Source: Pisaster brevispinus
Lineage: Eukaryota > Echinodermata > Asteroidea > Forcipulatida > Asteriidae
Assembly: GCA_023634235.1 (NCBI GenBank)
Contig: JAMKCF010000003.1
Coordinates: forward strand, 5,608,958 to 5,672,957
Length of the DNA: 64,000 nucleotides
Reading direction: 5' to 3'
Every line of letters begins with the position of its first letter. Position 1 is the first letter of the stretch. The translations under genes were made by a program, and so were the position numbers. Positions 35,116 to 48,800 of the stretch are shown piece by piece. Below the pieces are notes generated by a model. That model made no database searches. It saw nothing but the letters and a program-made list of their open reading frames with translations, and was not told the DNA's origin.

Positions 35116-37910
35116 CTTCAAAGACCGATAACGTGCTTCACAGAGGCAAAACTTGATGGGGATGTGCCGGGTATGACGTCATTGGAACTAAAGTCCATGA
35201 GTAGTCTGGTTTCTTTCAGTAAATGGTTAACAAATATTGTACATGCACAGGGAAGCAAGACCACCTTCCCGGAAAATTAAATGGTCCTTGGAAATAAGTA
35301 TTTGTTTACACGGGTATTTTATCGGATACCAGTTATTATATTTGGCCTGCAACTATTAAAATTGTGTTTGCCCTGTATTTTTTTTCCACTATGCGATTTC
35401 AAACTTAAATTTTTTTCATTCCATCTATTGAAACCTTTGTTGTTAATATTACGTACGTTAACTTTACATCGCCGGCTTATTAATCAGCTAAATCGGAAAA
35501 TTATAATGCCAGCTAATGCTTGCTTACGCCTACCATGATTTACAAACCGAACAGCCAGGGAATAATGGGTCGTGCTGTTTAGAGGCCTAAAATAGCCTAT
35601 AATACTTATCATGCACTAGACCCAGTTTACTGGAGCGCTGTACTCCATTTTTTTATCTCGAAATTTTGCAGTTGTACTATCAGAGATATCAACATTTCGA
35701 AAAAACGAAAGACATCGCCACAGATACTGCGGGTCCAATCATGCACAGCAAATCATCCACATCTACAGTGTGCATTGTTTTCATTTCTAACAAAATTGAA
35801 GGTTTAATCCCCCACTTTGTCTCATTTATATTATTTTATTAGTTGTCTACGTTTCTGATTGTTGATGAGATAACACGTTTCTGCCGGTGTGGCAGGAGAT
35901 TCCATCCCTGGAGATTGCCCCCCCCCCCTCCGAATGCACTGAACTCTCAGAGAGAAACTCGTGCGCTCATTCCCAGGAAAAGAAATGCTGTCAAATTCAA
36001 TTTTGGGATGTACTTTCTGTTTTCAATAGAGAGTGAGTCCTCATATGAGTGGGGGGTGGGGGGATTACAAATCTCTAACCTCAAAATGGTGTAATTGACG
36101 CATTGCTTTTGATACCCTTCCAGTGCAATTTGTTGCCGCATCCAAAACACCCGATGAAAAAAAGGGTCTTTACATTTTTATATGGGGATGTTTCTGTTAA
36201 TTTCTGACTTTTTCAGATCGAAATTTGAAACATGATGTCAGTGGATTTCAACAACTATGGGTCTGTACATTCCAAGGAGGAGTTCGTCAGACAAAATTTC
36301 ATCCCGGCCATTTTGATTATTGAAAGTTAGAGAATGAACCAAAACGTCCCCGTAAAAACAAATGTACAGACCCATTTTTTTCTGAGTGATGTCAAAGGAT
36401 GTTTTAGATGTTGACAGACTGTCCCAGAAAGGTACCGTATGCATTGGCTATTTATACACCATCTTTAACGTAAGGTTCTACAAGTCATGAGGACTCTATC
36501 TATTGCAAATAAAACCTCATAAAATTGAATTTGACATTTCCCTTCACAGGCCTAAATCAAAGATGTGAAGGTCATGGCTTTCGGAGTGTCGAAAAAACGG
36601 TCCAATATTGTGCCCTATGGTTGTTGACTTTCAACCGGGAACATTTTTGGGGGATACACTTGCCCTCTAAAAATTGCACTATTTTGCTTAAAAGTGTAGA
36701 GTCATTTTTATTTTGGAGAGCCCACGGGAGGTACCTCCATGATACTAGCTCAAAAGCTAAACGGTTTAGGCCTATCTTACCAAAAGTTGAAAAGAAAAAT
36801 GAAGTTTATTAGTTAGATAATTTGGTTTGTTTCCAAGAGACTGAAAGACCTTAAAATATTTGTTGAGTATTTTATATATATTAATATTTATCATTTAGCC
36901 TTCAGTGGGAAGCTTAGGGCCCACTTAGTATGGTGCAACCTTCTGTAGAAATTTCGTCTGATGGCGCCCTCTTTTGACATGACTCAACATCATTCGGCCT
37001 TTGTCAATACAACCGTATGGGGGACACACCCACCGAAGGGCAAAATCCCTGACCTAGGGCACCGGCCGTCCAAGGTGCAACACCATGGTTATAAAGCGAG
37101 TTGTGGGCGATTATCTTTACAGTACATGATCGTTTTATGTGGGGTTTTTGTAACATTTTTACCTTACTAGTAGTACCCCTAATATTTTCACTTCACTGTA
37201 TTGAAGTTGGCTGGACAGCTCGAAGACCGAGTCGGTTTACTGAGTTCATTGGTTCGGACTGGAAAGGTTGGTTTACCTCTAGTTCATTGGTTTGAAAAAG
37301 GTTCTAAATTGTACTTGTCAGCGCAGCCAAGCTCGCAAAACACTCCTGAATCTGCACTTAACCATAAAAAGGTTAAAACACCCACCATCGCTGTTTCAAA
37401 ACAAAGTCCTTCAATTTATTCTTATTAGCTATACACCTTTTCTTTTGAATAAACAACAAGAATTGAGAACAAAAACACACTTCATAATTGATCTTTCTGT
37501 TTGTGTCTCCATTTTTGAAGAATGACAACAGCAGCAGCAGAATCAGCAACAAAATTGTTGTGCCATCTTACGTTTCCCACTGCATTAACAAAATAACATC
37601 GTAAATCTGATAAGAACTATTTTGTAAAATAATTACCTATATGCAGAATGTAAGCTTGAGTTTCAAAAATTAGCTTCATTTGTATTCAATTTAATTTTGT
37701 TAACAACAAATCGTTTCATATAAAATAATTATAATTCAATTAAATAAATACAATTATTTGTAATTGAAACATAAAACTGACGACATCGTCACAATAAATC
37801 TTGGGTACACCATTTTGAAAGGTCAGTTTGCCCGTGTGTTGTTAGGCATACTGTGTAGTGCGCCTCTTCGACGTGTGCGCGTTTACACGCCACGGTCTCT
37901 CAACAATTTG

Positions 37911-38158
<248 letters not shown>

Positions 38159-38367
38159 GCAGCCCATGGACAGACAGCATCAGCATGTTTATTGTGGTTT
38201 TTGTTTGTTTGATTGTTTGGTTGTTTGTTTGTTTGTTTGTTTGTTGTTGTTTTTAAGGAAATGAAGTAGAAGCACAACAAATCGTGGGGTCGCACTAAAA
38301 ACTGACGTTTGGCTTAAAAATCGCAAAATTTGGCAAATCAAAATTATACTGACATATTAATGGGACT

Positions 38368-38505
38368 TTCGAACGCTAGGTGGCAGCAGGCTAACCAGAT
38401 AAATTTCCATTGTTTCCATAGTTCTGCGAGCATGCGCACAATTCTAGAACAATAAATTAACCTGGTAAGTCTGCTGCCACCTAGTGTCCCCAAAAGTCTC
38501 CCATT
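38368..38505. mobile_element. Short palindromic MITE, CTAGGTGGCAGCAG ends
   Basis: The left end GCTAGGTGGCAGCAGGCTAA is mirrored at the right (TTACCAGGTTAA side ending CTGCTGCCACCTAG). The interior includes TTCCATTGTTTCCATAG and GAGCATGCGCACA. Relatives lie at 23380-23480 and 25877-25985. Confidence 0.7.
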
Positions 38506-40554
38506 ACAGTTAACATTTTCAGCAAGTTCCATGACCTAACTAGTAATAGTTTTGTATGGTTGTACTTAATTAGCATGACTGAGTCATCACCAGAATTACT
38601 ATTTTCGTTTCCACGAATAAAACGTATCGTGCCACTTTATTAATTGAAAATTTATCTGGCACAGTGCCAAACACGCCTGCTATGATTTCCACGCGAAGCG
38701 TGCCTGTTGACCTGTTGACCTTATTTATTTTTAGCGTTTTCACAAAGCAACGTTCCGTGTGCACTCAGCTCGTTTTCACAAAGTGATGAATGTGTTTTAG
38801 GAGTTAATAACTCATTGAAAACAGTTGCAAGATTGAATTTGTTTATACAGTTTCTGTACTAAGGAAGAAGTCAGCTTGTGAATGCTCCTGACCCCCATCC
38901 CTTTCGTATAAGATCCCCAGAGATTTAGAGTTATAATGTGAGTAGGCCTACATGTAATTTTTTGTAAAAGAAAAGAATCAGAGTTTCTGTTTCCGACAAC
39001 TGTTTCCCCGAGTCACAATTATTTATTCGTTCGTCTGTTTCTTGTTTCGTTTCTGTTCATGTCCGTTGTATTAAATCTGGTTCCAAGTCGCCGAACCAAA
39101 AAGTCCTTTTGACCGCGACGGCGCGTTACATTAACTGCAGCGCTGGGATTTATTTTGGCTTTAACTTTGTTTTATGACATGGAGGTGACAAATCAGCGGG
39201 TGGCTCATCCAGCAGTGTTATTTGGCCTTGTCTTTGGCAGTGGGTGGAAGGTTTACATGGAGTGGTTTGACCGAGCCGTGCGACCAGCGAAGCTCTGCAG
39301 ACGAGGCAGAAGACGGCAGTGGTGTGTCCACACTACTCCCTACACAGGCACATCTTCTTATCAGGGAAGTCTGCTCCGGGTGGGTATTGTTGGGGTTTCA
39401 TGGGGTGAAGACTAAATCATGACTTGCACCGATGCAGCTCATCCTGGATGCGTCTCGAGTAATCAGCTAGGCAGTGTGGTTGATCATCACTCCATCATGG
39501 CAGATTTTTGGATAAGCTTCAACTCTGCTTGTTGTCTCTCCTTGTACGAAAAATAAAAGTCAATATTTTGCAGGTGGTATCGTGTTTGTCTCCAGGAGAA
39601 TTTGCTCGAATTAAGGCATCTCTCACTGGCTGCTGCCTGTGGGTATCTTTAGAGACAGTACTCCAGGCAGCTGTGGCTATTTCCTCTATTCTACTCTGTT
39701 GCTTGCTTGTTGAGAATCTTCACGAAGGGCAGGTTTTTTGTTTCCTGCTGATTTTCCTGGGCAGCAGCGGGAGAGGGCGCCACTTACCTAAAGGCAACGT
39801 GGCCTCCTTGGATGCAGAATCTGCTTCCCGTGTATAGCGGCTTTGGTCTTTCTTTGAGCGTGTCCCTCTGCTGATGCAAACGGCCAAAAGGATGAGGAGT
39901 TCTTGCTGTGTCTGCTCTTCGCACTGCATTTCTCCATCTCATCCTTTGTCACATCTTTGACCTTGTTATCAAAGTCCTACTTCACCATTGCAATCTCATA
40001 CTCACTCTTCTTTCATCTTGTGCTCCTCGTTGATCATTCTATTATCCTTTATCATCTTATGGTCTCTTACGGTCATGCCTTCCATTAGTGATAGTTTTGT
40101 TTCTTTTTCTTGGTATAGCTACTCAGTCTCTCGATCAGAGTATAAAGGTATCACCTTGAGGAGTAGGTGTCTTATGGGTCCACCACGCATTGAAGGCGTG
40201 ATGGGGAAAGGTCGAAGATCGAATATGGCACACGGCACGACTCGTCCATGACTTCAACAAAGCCAATATGCTGTTCGTCCTTCAACTTTCTTTGCCAATT
40301 CTCTGGCTATGTGCAAAATGTATTGTCTTGAAAATTTAAGTGGATTTTGTTTGCAAAAAATATAAAACGAAAATTTAATGTCGATTTACATTTAACAATT
40401 TTTACCCACAAATTAAACTTTTCAGATATTTTGCCCTTAAAAATTACCAACTCTTAAAACAGTACAGGTTTCTTTCTGATCATTTTTGTTTGAAACCCAA
40501 CTCAACCTAACTCGCATCTTGACAATCATTCATAACGCACATATGGCCCTAATT

Positions 40555-40556
<2 letters not shown>

Positions 40557-40587
<31 letters not shown>

Positions 40588-43500
40588 TAAAGATTTATAA
40601 AGCGCACATATCTGCCTATAATGGCACCCAAGGCGCACAAGAAAAAACTAGAAACAGTATTTAAACGAAATAATGACAAGTATGGAAAAGACAGTTAATT
40701 GCTGGATTCCTTCATGAGGTATGTTTTCAGATTCTTGTGGAACAGTTCTGTAGTTTTGCTAGATTTGACGTATGCAGGAAGTGCATTCCACAAACGCGGG
40801 GCAGCTGCAGGGAAAGACCTGTCACCCCAAGACCTCCTCGTTCGAGCTTCTTGGAGCTGGTGGACATTTCCTGAACGCAGACCAAGTCTAGAAGATCTCT
40901 TTTCCACCAGTAGATCCGACAAGTACACTGGTGTCTGGTTGGTTCTGATTTTAAAAACCAGGGAAAGTACCTTGTACTTGAGTCTTTGCTTCACAGGCAG
41001 CCAGTGTAGATGCTCGAGAACGGGGGTGATATGATCAGATAGCTTTGATCGGGTGACAAGCCGAGCCGCAGAATTTTGGACCTTCTGCAGTCGTTTGATG
41101 AGAGTGTCGGGCAGTCCATTCAGGGTACTATTGTACATATCCAATTGTGATGTGACGAGTGCATGGACTGCCTGTTTCGTGGCATGAGGAGTCAGGTAAT
41201 CCCGGATCCGACGAATGTTCCTAATGTGATAAGATGATGATCGGATGCAACTAGAGATTTGGGGTTCCATTGACATGTTGGAATCCAGTGTCAGACCGAG
41301 AGAACGTACTTTGGAAACCGGACGGACACGCGCCTCACCAACTGTGAGATGGGGAATGATGACCTTCTTTATCTGTTGAGAAGAACCAAAGAAGATAAAT
41401 TCGGTCTTCACCTGATTAATTTTTAAGTAGTTCTGTCCCATCCATTTGGAGATCTCTGTTATACAGGACTCAAATCTGGCAAGGGTGTTGTCCACATCAG
41501 TTTGATTAGGCAGGCACGACGAATACAGCTGAATATCATCAGCGTATGTGTGATACATTAAATTATGCGTGTTGATAATCTCACAAATCGGTAAAATATA
41601 CAAAGAAAACAGTTGTGGACCAAGCACTGAACCCTGAGGCACAGAACAGTTGAGAGAGACTAGGTCTGAAACGTCATCCTCACCAATGCGAACAGCCTGA
41701 GTGCGATCATCAAGGTATGACTGACACCAACTCAAAGCCGAACCTCCGATACCAATTTCTTGTAGTCTCTGTAGTAGGACACGATAATCTACCGTGTCGA
41801 ATGCTGAGCTCAAATCCAGTAGAACTAGTCCTGTCAGCATGCCCCTATCCATGTCATTACCCACTCGCAAGACGGCTGTCTCAACTGAATGGTTCTTTCT
41901 GTAGGCTGATTGGAAAGGATCCTGAAGTGACTGGTCAGCTACACATTTAAGAATGCGTGCAGCAGCTGCTCTCTCGACCACTTTTCCTAAGAATTTCAAG
42001 TTAGCTACTGGTCTGTAGCTTTCCAGTTTCTCCTTATCCAGGTTAGGCTTCTTCAGTAAGGGCCTGATGATGGCATGCTTCAAGTTCTTCGGAAAAACAG
42101 CCATAGTGAAAGACCTATTGACCAACTTCGTAACGAAAGGCACAAAAGCATGAACATGTTCCTTGATCAGCCATGTTGGGATAGGGTCTTGTTGACAAGA
42201 GCTTGACGGCGATCGTTTGATGATTTTCTCGACTTCATCCTCGGATTCTACATCAAAGCTGGCCATATATGGTACTCTAGGTGTAGGCTTTTCACCGATC
42301 TCTAGAAATTGCACCAACGAATCACGAATCGCGTTAGTCTTGCTCATGAAATGCTCTAAGAAACTGTTGGCCAATAGCCCCTCAGATGGACTTTGAGGTA
42401 ATATAGGATCCCTTTTCTTCTGAAGGAGCTCATCAATGATGGTGAACAAAGCTTTCTGATCTGAAGAACAGCTGTCAACAGCCGATGAATAGAACTGTCT
42501 TTTTGCATTCTTTATGAGCTTAACAACACTCCGGCAATGTTCTAGGTATTTCTTATGTTGAAGTTTTCTTTCTTCGATGGATCTACACCTTCTCCACTTT
42601 CTTTCCAATCTTCGTCTAACTTTCTTTGCAGCCCGAATTTCTTCATTGTACTATGGAGACTTCTCTCTTTGTTTCAAGCTCCTTGTCTTCAGAGGTGCTA
42701 AGGCATCAAGAATACCACATAGAGAACGTTCGTACTCTTCAACCGATCTAGAAAGATCAATGTTCTCGACATCAATCGAAGACAGAGCCTCAGAAACGCG
42801 TTGCTGAAAGAGGTCACGGTCCATTCCCTTGAAATTACGCGTGGTAACTGTCTTCTTTTGATACATTGGTTTCTGCAATGACAGCCTGCAGGTGACAGCA
42901 AAATGGTCAGACAAACCTGGATGGGCTGATATGTCAGAGATAACATTGTCACCATCGCGAGTTATCAGCAGGTCCAGTGTATGGCCAAGACGATGTGTCG
43001 GGGTGGATACATACTGAGTCATACCATACGAAGATAGCAACTCCTTGAACAGCACAGTCTTAACAGCCGTTAAATCATCCATCCAGATATTGAAATCGCC
43101 CATGATCAAAAGTTTGGAAGGGTGGAGAAGGTAATAGTCAATCAATTTACTGAAATCATCAAGAAACGATGTGAAAGGCACATGTTGACCAGTCTCACTG
43201 CTACTCTCGGAGCGATATATGATGACCAATCGCAATGAACTGTGATCATCTGTTACTTGTGCGTGTAAAGCCTCGAAAGAACCAAACTTCTGAGGCTCTT
43301 CTGTCTTCACTCGAAGATCGGACCTATACAGCAATCCGACACCTCCACCAGGTCTTTTATCTCGAGGAACATGGACAATTGAGTAGCCCCTAGGTGTGGC
43401 TTCCCTAGCAATGAGATCATCATCTGGTTTGAGCCAAGTCTCTGTCAGAGCTACAATGTCAAAACCTCGCTCAGTTACAAAGTCTACAAACTGAATAGCT

Positions 43501-44100
43501 TTATTCCGAATAGACTGTAAATTTACAGTGCAGAGTTTGGCGAGCTCAGTGACAGGTTGAATGTGAATCAAGTTGTTGCTATCACAAGTCCGGACTTTTT
43601 TCCTAACTTGTCTCACAGTATCTTGTATGACTGGAATAGAATGCTGGTTCTTTGCGAAAGCTCGATATCCTCTCTTTGTTGGCTTGATACTGCTAATACC
43701 ACAATCCACAATTGTCTGGTACACATTCTGGAGTAGGAGTACAAAGCCATTGTTCCGATGATTAAAAGGTTTACAGTTCGCCAGTGATTATCCATGTATT
43801 CAATTGATGTTCACTCAAGAAGAAAACACACAATAGCCATGTAGTTGGGTGTAGCAAAGTGAATCCAATTGCCAATGAACAGAATCCAGAAATCAAGATA
43901 CATTTACACATTAATTGTCAAAAAATGAGCGAGTGACAGTAATGAAGAGATGTCCTCCAGATTCACCGAGACTTCCTCTTCAAACTTGTATAAAATACTC
44001 CAATAAGTGAGTCTGAAATTCTCCAATAATTCTCCAATTATCTAACGAAACGTGGAGAGCTGAAAAAGGGGTGCAACCATAGCGCTACGCGTTGTTTAAC
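40557..44100 (-). mobile_element. Nearly full-length L2/CR1-like LINE retrotransposon
   Basis: Minus-strand non-LTR element of about 3.5 kb: presumed 5' UTR (44100-43725), ORF2 (43724-40695), and a 3' UTR containing AAGCGCACATATCTGCC...CAAGGCGC and an ATT microsatellite tail (40557-40590). The L2/CR1-like assignment rests on an APE endonuclease, YADDIQLY and HWLPVKQRLKYK, and on a simple-repeat tail in place of poly-A. No ORF1 is identified. Both outer boundaries are approximate. Confidence 0.85.
40695..43724 (-). pseudogene. LINE ORF2: APE endonuclease plus reverse transcriptase, one in-frame stop
   Basis: The 1010-codon frame is open except for a TAG at 42651-42653, which separates the endonuclease part (43724-42651) from the RT part; both are in the same frame. 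Endonuclease motifs: TETWLKPDDDL, RPGGGVGLLYR, MGDFNIWM and GLSDHFAV. RT motifs: LLDLSSAFDTVDY, VPQGSVLGPQLFSLYILPI and YHTYADDIQLYSS. C-terminal signature: HLHWLPVKQRLKYKVLSLVF and PRLWNALP. A sense codon, probably Trp, is expected before YNEEIRAAKK by family comparison. Confidence 0.9.
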
Positions 44101-44244
44101 AATTATTTATTTATTTATTATATCTTTTCTGTTTGTAGCAAACCCCTTTACTGTTAGTCTGCACTTTGTATAGACTTAGGTGCAACTTGCAACAATGAAA
44201 TTGCAGATATGTAGATTCATAGTGCCCCCAGTGTTTCAGTGTTT

Positions 44245-44410
44245 TCCCCAGATGCACACACTTTAGAAGAGGTTAAGGCGGCAGCCATCAATAGGCTTAA
44301 GAATGGTAGATTCCCCCAGAGCTTCTGAAATGCCCCATCAACCTTATCAGCTCAGTCTTCCTTAAGCTCCTGTGGCATTCTGGTTGAGTCCCAGCAGAGT
44401 GAAAAGAGAA
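44245..44410 (+). mobile_element. Short RT-domain fragment of a second LINE type
   Basis: Plus-strand translation reads AHTLEEVKAAINRLKNGRFP, then after a frameshift PELLKCP and LKLLWHSG, matching the thumb-proximal RT region of RTE/Jockey-type elements (EEV...AI..LKNGKAPGxDGIPPELLK). Only about 165 bp survives. Confidence 0.55.
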
Positions 44411-45881
44411 AGCGAATGTTTTTATGAACAATCCAATGAATACAAGTTTTCAGATTATTTCTTTATTTTTCAAAGGAATGCAACGTTTCAATTTTTTTTA
44501 CAGCCCACTTAATTTCAGTAGTTAAAAAACAATAACCTGCCTAAGAAGTGCAACTTGGAATTGCCATCAAAATCTAATTACAAATTAATTAGGAGCTCCA
44601 ATAGTTATCCACTTGCAGACTCCCTCAATTAGCTTTGAGATTAGACTGCGCTGACAGTACTTCACCCTAACCACATTTACCTTTCTCTGCACATTGGTGA
44701 TGTACTGCTAACAGTACTGGACACATTTTATAAGCTGAATCTGAATGCCTATAAAGGAAATAAATATACCACAAGAAAAAAAGAACCAGTCTCGTTACAT
44801 GAACATGTGGCACTTTTTAAAAGTCGGGTAAATATCAATCAGACTAACATTTTTGCTGTTTCTATAGGAGCCTCTAATGCCAACTCAAAGACTTGTTGAA
44901 GAGTTCTGGTCGGGTTTTAAAAATCTTTTAAAAAGTCACATTCCCCAATACGTAACAGTTTTTTTTCTATTCTCTCTACCCATTTCCACAGAATATTCAT
45001 CTTAGTTTTGTTTACTCTTGTCATTTCCATTTGCAGTAGCTGTCTGTTTTGTTTGTCTCTTTGTTTGGTCTTTCGATTAGATTTATTTAGCGTAACTCTG
45101 TATTTTTCTCTGGTTTATTTTCAATGGCAAGCCGCTACAAGCCTTGGCTTAACACAGACCTTGCCTCCATGCAGTTTTCTTCTCAGCACTTAACTCTGTG
45201 AATTGCGTATAAAATAAATGTACAATTAAAAATATATATAGAAGAACAACTTTTTATATTGAGTAATTTAATGTGGACAAAACCCAAAACAACTTAAGGT
45301 AGTTTGCATGAAACTACTGCCAACTTCTTTGAATTACACCAGAATAGAAAACTGGTGTGGTTAACAGAAACAATCTGTGTGCAAAATGCATGGGCAGCTG
45401 ACATATATGTCACAATAAGTCTATTGAGTGTAGACTGTTATAAATAAGTTACTAAATTATCCAGTCTTGAAAACTGGTTTCAATGTACAAATAAATTGGT
45501 CTCAATACTTTACACAGCAACTTCAGTTAACAAAATAATAAACGATTGTTTTGAAAGTAAGGAAAAGATTTTGCATAGGATGACATAGTTGCCTTGTTGC
45601 ATGGGTAATAGGTATAGCTGGCTGGTTTGGCCAAACAGCTAGTGCAAGCATGGTACCACGCCAATGAAAAGCATCTGCTGCAAATACATCAGGAAGCTGT
45701 AAATATCAATCAACTTTATGGACCTTAGATTTATCCAGCATCCTAAATGAAATGTCTTGGCCACACATTCACAGATATGGTCTACTATAGACGTAGCCAA
45801 TTTTAGCCAGTTTTAAGTTACATAACTTAGACATCATCAAGTCCTTGCATCACCTGTCTTTTCTTCAACATCAAAAAGTGT
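44411..45881. other. Intergenic sequence downstream of TBCCD1
   Basis: AT-rich, probably including the TBCCD1 3' UTR. No coding exon or structured RNA recognised. Confidence 0.4.
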
Positions 45882-48800
45882 TCACATTGAAAGTGATGCA
45901 TGAGTGGGTACCAGGCTATCTAGTTCCCTCTTGTGTCCACTCTCGTCCAACCAAGCCTGCCAACAGAAATACATAAATAAACAAATAAAACAGGACTGAC
46001 TTGTAAATTATGGTCACTTTTGTTTGCATACACAAAGTCACTTCTTGATCACGTCTGAAAACGATATGTCTTGCTGGTGAATTTCAAATCACAAATGTGA
46101 TTAAAACAGTTTGTCTTCACCAGTAAGAACATCAATGTAACAGAAATTTTGTGGATAAATATCACCTAACAAGAACAAGCAGTTACGAAACTCTGTGTTT
46201 GAATGGCTACCCAATCAAAACAAACCTTCAGCTCAATATGTAACAGGCAGTTGAAGTCAATGACTTCATCACATTATGCAATTCTCGAAAACTGTACACT
46301 TAAACCCTGAAAAACGGGTTCCTTATTTCATTTTGGCATCATTTGGGGCTACAACAGGCCAACAAACTTGAAAATATACATTTACAGATATCGGTGGATA
46401 GAATCTTAGAGGATGGGACCCTACTTCATGACTGAATTTGCTCATATTGATGTAATTCAACCTAGTTAGCATAAATTTGGCTTCCACCAGTTTGAAAAAT
46501 GACACAGTTCACAACACCATTTTGTTTAAATACACAACAAGGGCACGTGCAAATTAGTTTTCAAATGATTTTGTTTGTTTACTTTCCATGTATTTGTTGA
46601 TGACACAAATCTTGGGTGGGGTGTTTGCTTCTGTAGACTTAAACTCTTTGTTTATTTTTTCTCAATATCTGAGTAGAGTTGGTTTACTTAACTCGTCAGT
46701 CCCATAGGTGAGACTGGCAGATACTCTTGGATTGTAATACAGGGGCTCAAAATTAACACTGCACCGCAGGCCCGAGGCCAGTGATTTTAGCGTCAGGCCA
46801 GTAAACTTACAACCAGACAAGTTTGCCGATCTTGTGTTTTTTAATAATAACACCTCAGTGCATTTTTAATATAAACTGATAAATGCCAAAAACTTGATAA
46901 ATCTTCTCTTAGTGGTTGATAAAAAAATCAGCTAAAATGTGAAACTGTGTAGATAGTGTTCTTCTCATTTTGATCCCTGTCTCGTAACAAATTTTCTGGT
47001 CCAGTAAAAGTTTTGAGCTACAAGCCCTGCAGTCTTTTGGATTTTCCCCCCAATTTCGAGCCCTGTAATATAAAATAGCATTTACTATCCAAACAATTTC
47101 CTTTGTACAAAAAATCAGATGACAGTGACCAGCAATATTAACTCTCTACATCCAGAGGCTAATTAGCTGTAACTAAAGACTGGAACAACACAACGCCAAT
47201 CATTAGACTTCCTCTGAGAAGAGTTGGGGTAATTTTGTTGATCAATTGTTATGAGCCTTGACTTTAATAAACCTATTTTATAAGAGGCCACGTTAGGGTT
47301 TATCCTCCTTTGGAAATGGCACTATGGTGTCTTTCAAAATGAATTTTGTCACAGTAACACATCATTTGACTGCTAAGATTCCAGGTTTAAACCCCACAAC
47401 ACTGTACAAAAAGTACAGGTCTGTGGGTAGGTAAGAAGTGTGTTGTTGCTTTAAACAATGTGGTTGTTTTGAACGTGGTTGGGGGTTATAAAAATTGGTC
47501 TACACACAGAGGAACATCAATACAATGAATGAAAGATACCAACATCAAAACAGTAAAGTAGGTCTGGAGCTGATCCAATTGTAATTAGTATTTTGTTTGG
47601 CCAAAGACTGCTCATATGGGTGTGCAGCAATGTGTAAAATCTTGTTTGTACCAAAACTCATTAAAAGGGTTGGGCAGCATGATTGAGTATCGATTGAATC
47701 ACGTTGACCATTATGAGTCAGAGATGAACTCACAAGCTGTTTTTGTAAATCCTCTTTAACAGCTGACCAACATCAACGAACAAGAAAGAGCGAGTGGCAT
47801 TTTTTTTTTAGGGGAAAAGGCCTTTCAAATTAAAAGGCCACTCAATTTAAAATGTCACATTGTGACTAAAGTTGTTCAGACAGGTTAAATTCAATCAATT
47901 TAGCTTGAAAGCTGGCTTCTACCAGATTTGAAAGAAGATGAAGATCAAGGCACCAATTTTTCTCCAAGTGCAGGTAAATCTTTGCAACACAGTCAAAATA
48001 CAAATTTGGCCTCCGATGTTTGCCGAGCACTGTTTGTAAAGATTGACGATAATCTGTAGGCCACATACAATGCCTTACCTGAAATCTACTTTCAACCAGG
48101 GTTTGGAATTGTTTCCTCTTGCTTGGTGATAACCCAGCCTCTTTGACCATCTGCTGCCAAGTCTGTATTTGTCCATTCCGCTCTTTCAAGGCTCGTTCAT
48201 ACCTCAACGGTAAACCACCTGGTATCTCCTATCACATTAAATGACAAGTAACAAAAAATTGGACTGAGAATAGTGGCTGAGAAGTTCAGAGCATCTGGTG
48301 TCTGTGTCACTCGAATATCAGTTCAAACACGCTATCATTGCACTTGTGTCCCTTGTGGGCAAGACACTTTACTGTCACTGCTTCTCATCACCTTGGAATA
48401 AATGAGTAATTGTAAAATTATTTATGTGAATCACAAGCAGCTTCATTCATTTCTTTCCTAGTGCTGCATACTACTCAGGAGATGAGATGTTAAAGGGAAG
48501 GTATACATTTGGTAATCACTCTTAAAATTAACGGCAATAAAATCTTAATGGTTAGAAGCCAACAGCAGCTTTTGATAGTATCAAGCATTTTGAGAAACAT
48601 TTCACTTCGAGGTAATGTGGTTATGTAAAAAGATGCCAGTTTTTATGCCCCAAAATTTGAATCTGAGCAGCGCCACTGTCAGAAACGTTTCTCAGATTGT
48701 GTATTCCTATTAGGGATTATTCTTCTTGCTTGGAATATTCGATCCGGATTTTCGGCAAACTAAAAAATGCGACCACTTTTTGAATGACATTTTCACAGGT

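Noticed and set aside
47866..48207. 113-aa continuous minus-strand protein
   Set aside because: Only the part up to the GTAAGG donor at 48078 is TBCCD1 exon; the rest reads into the intron.
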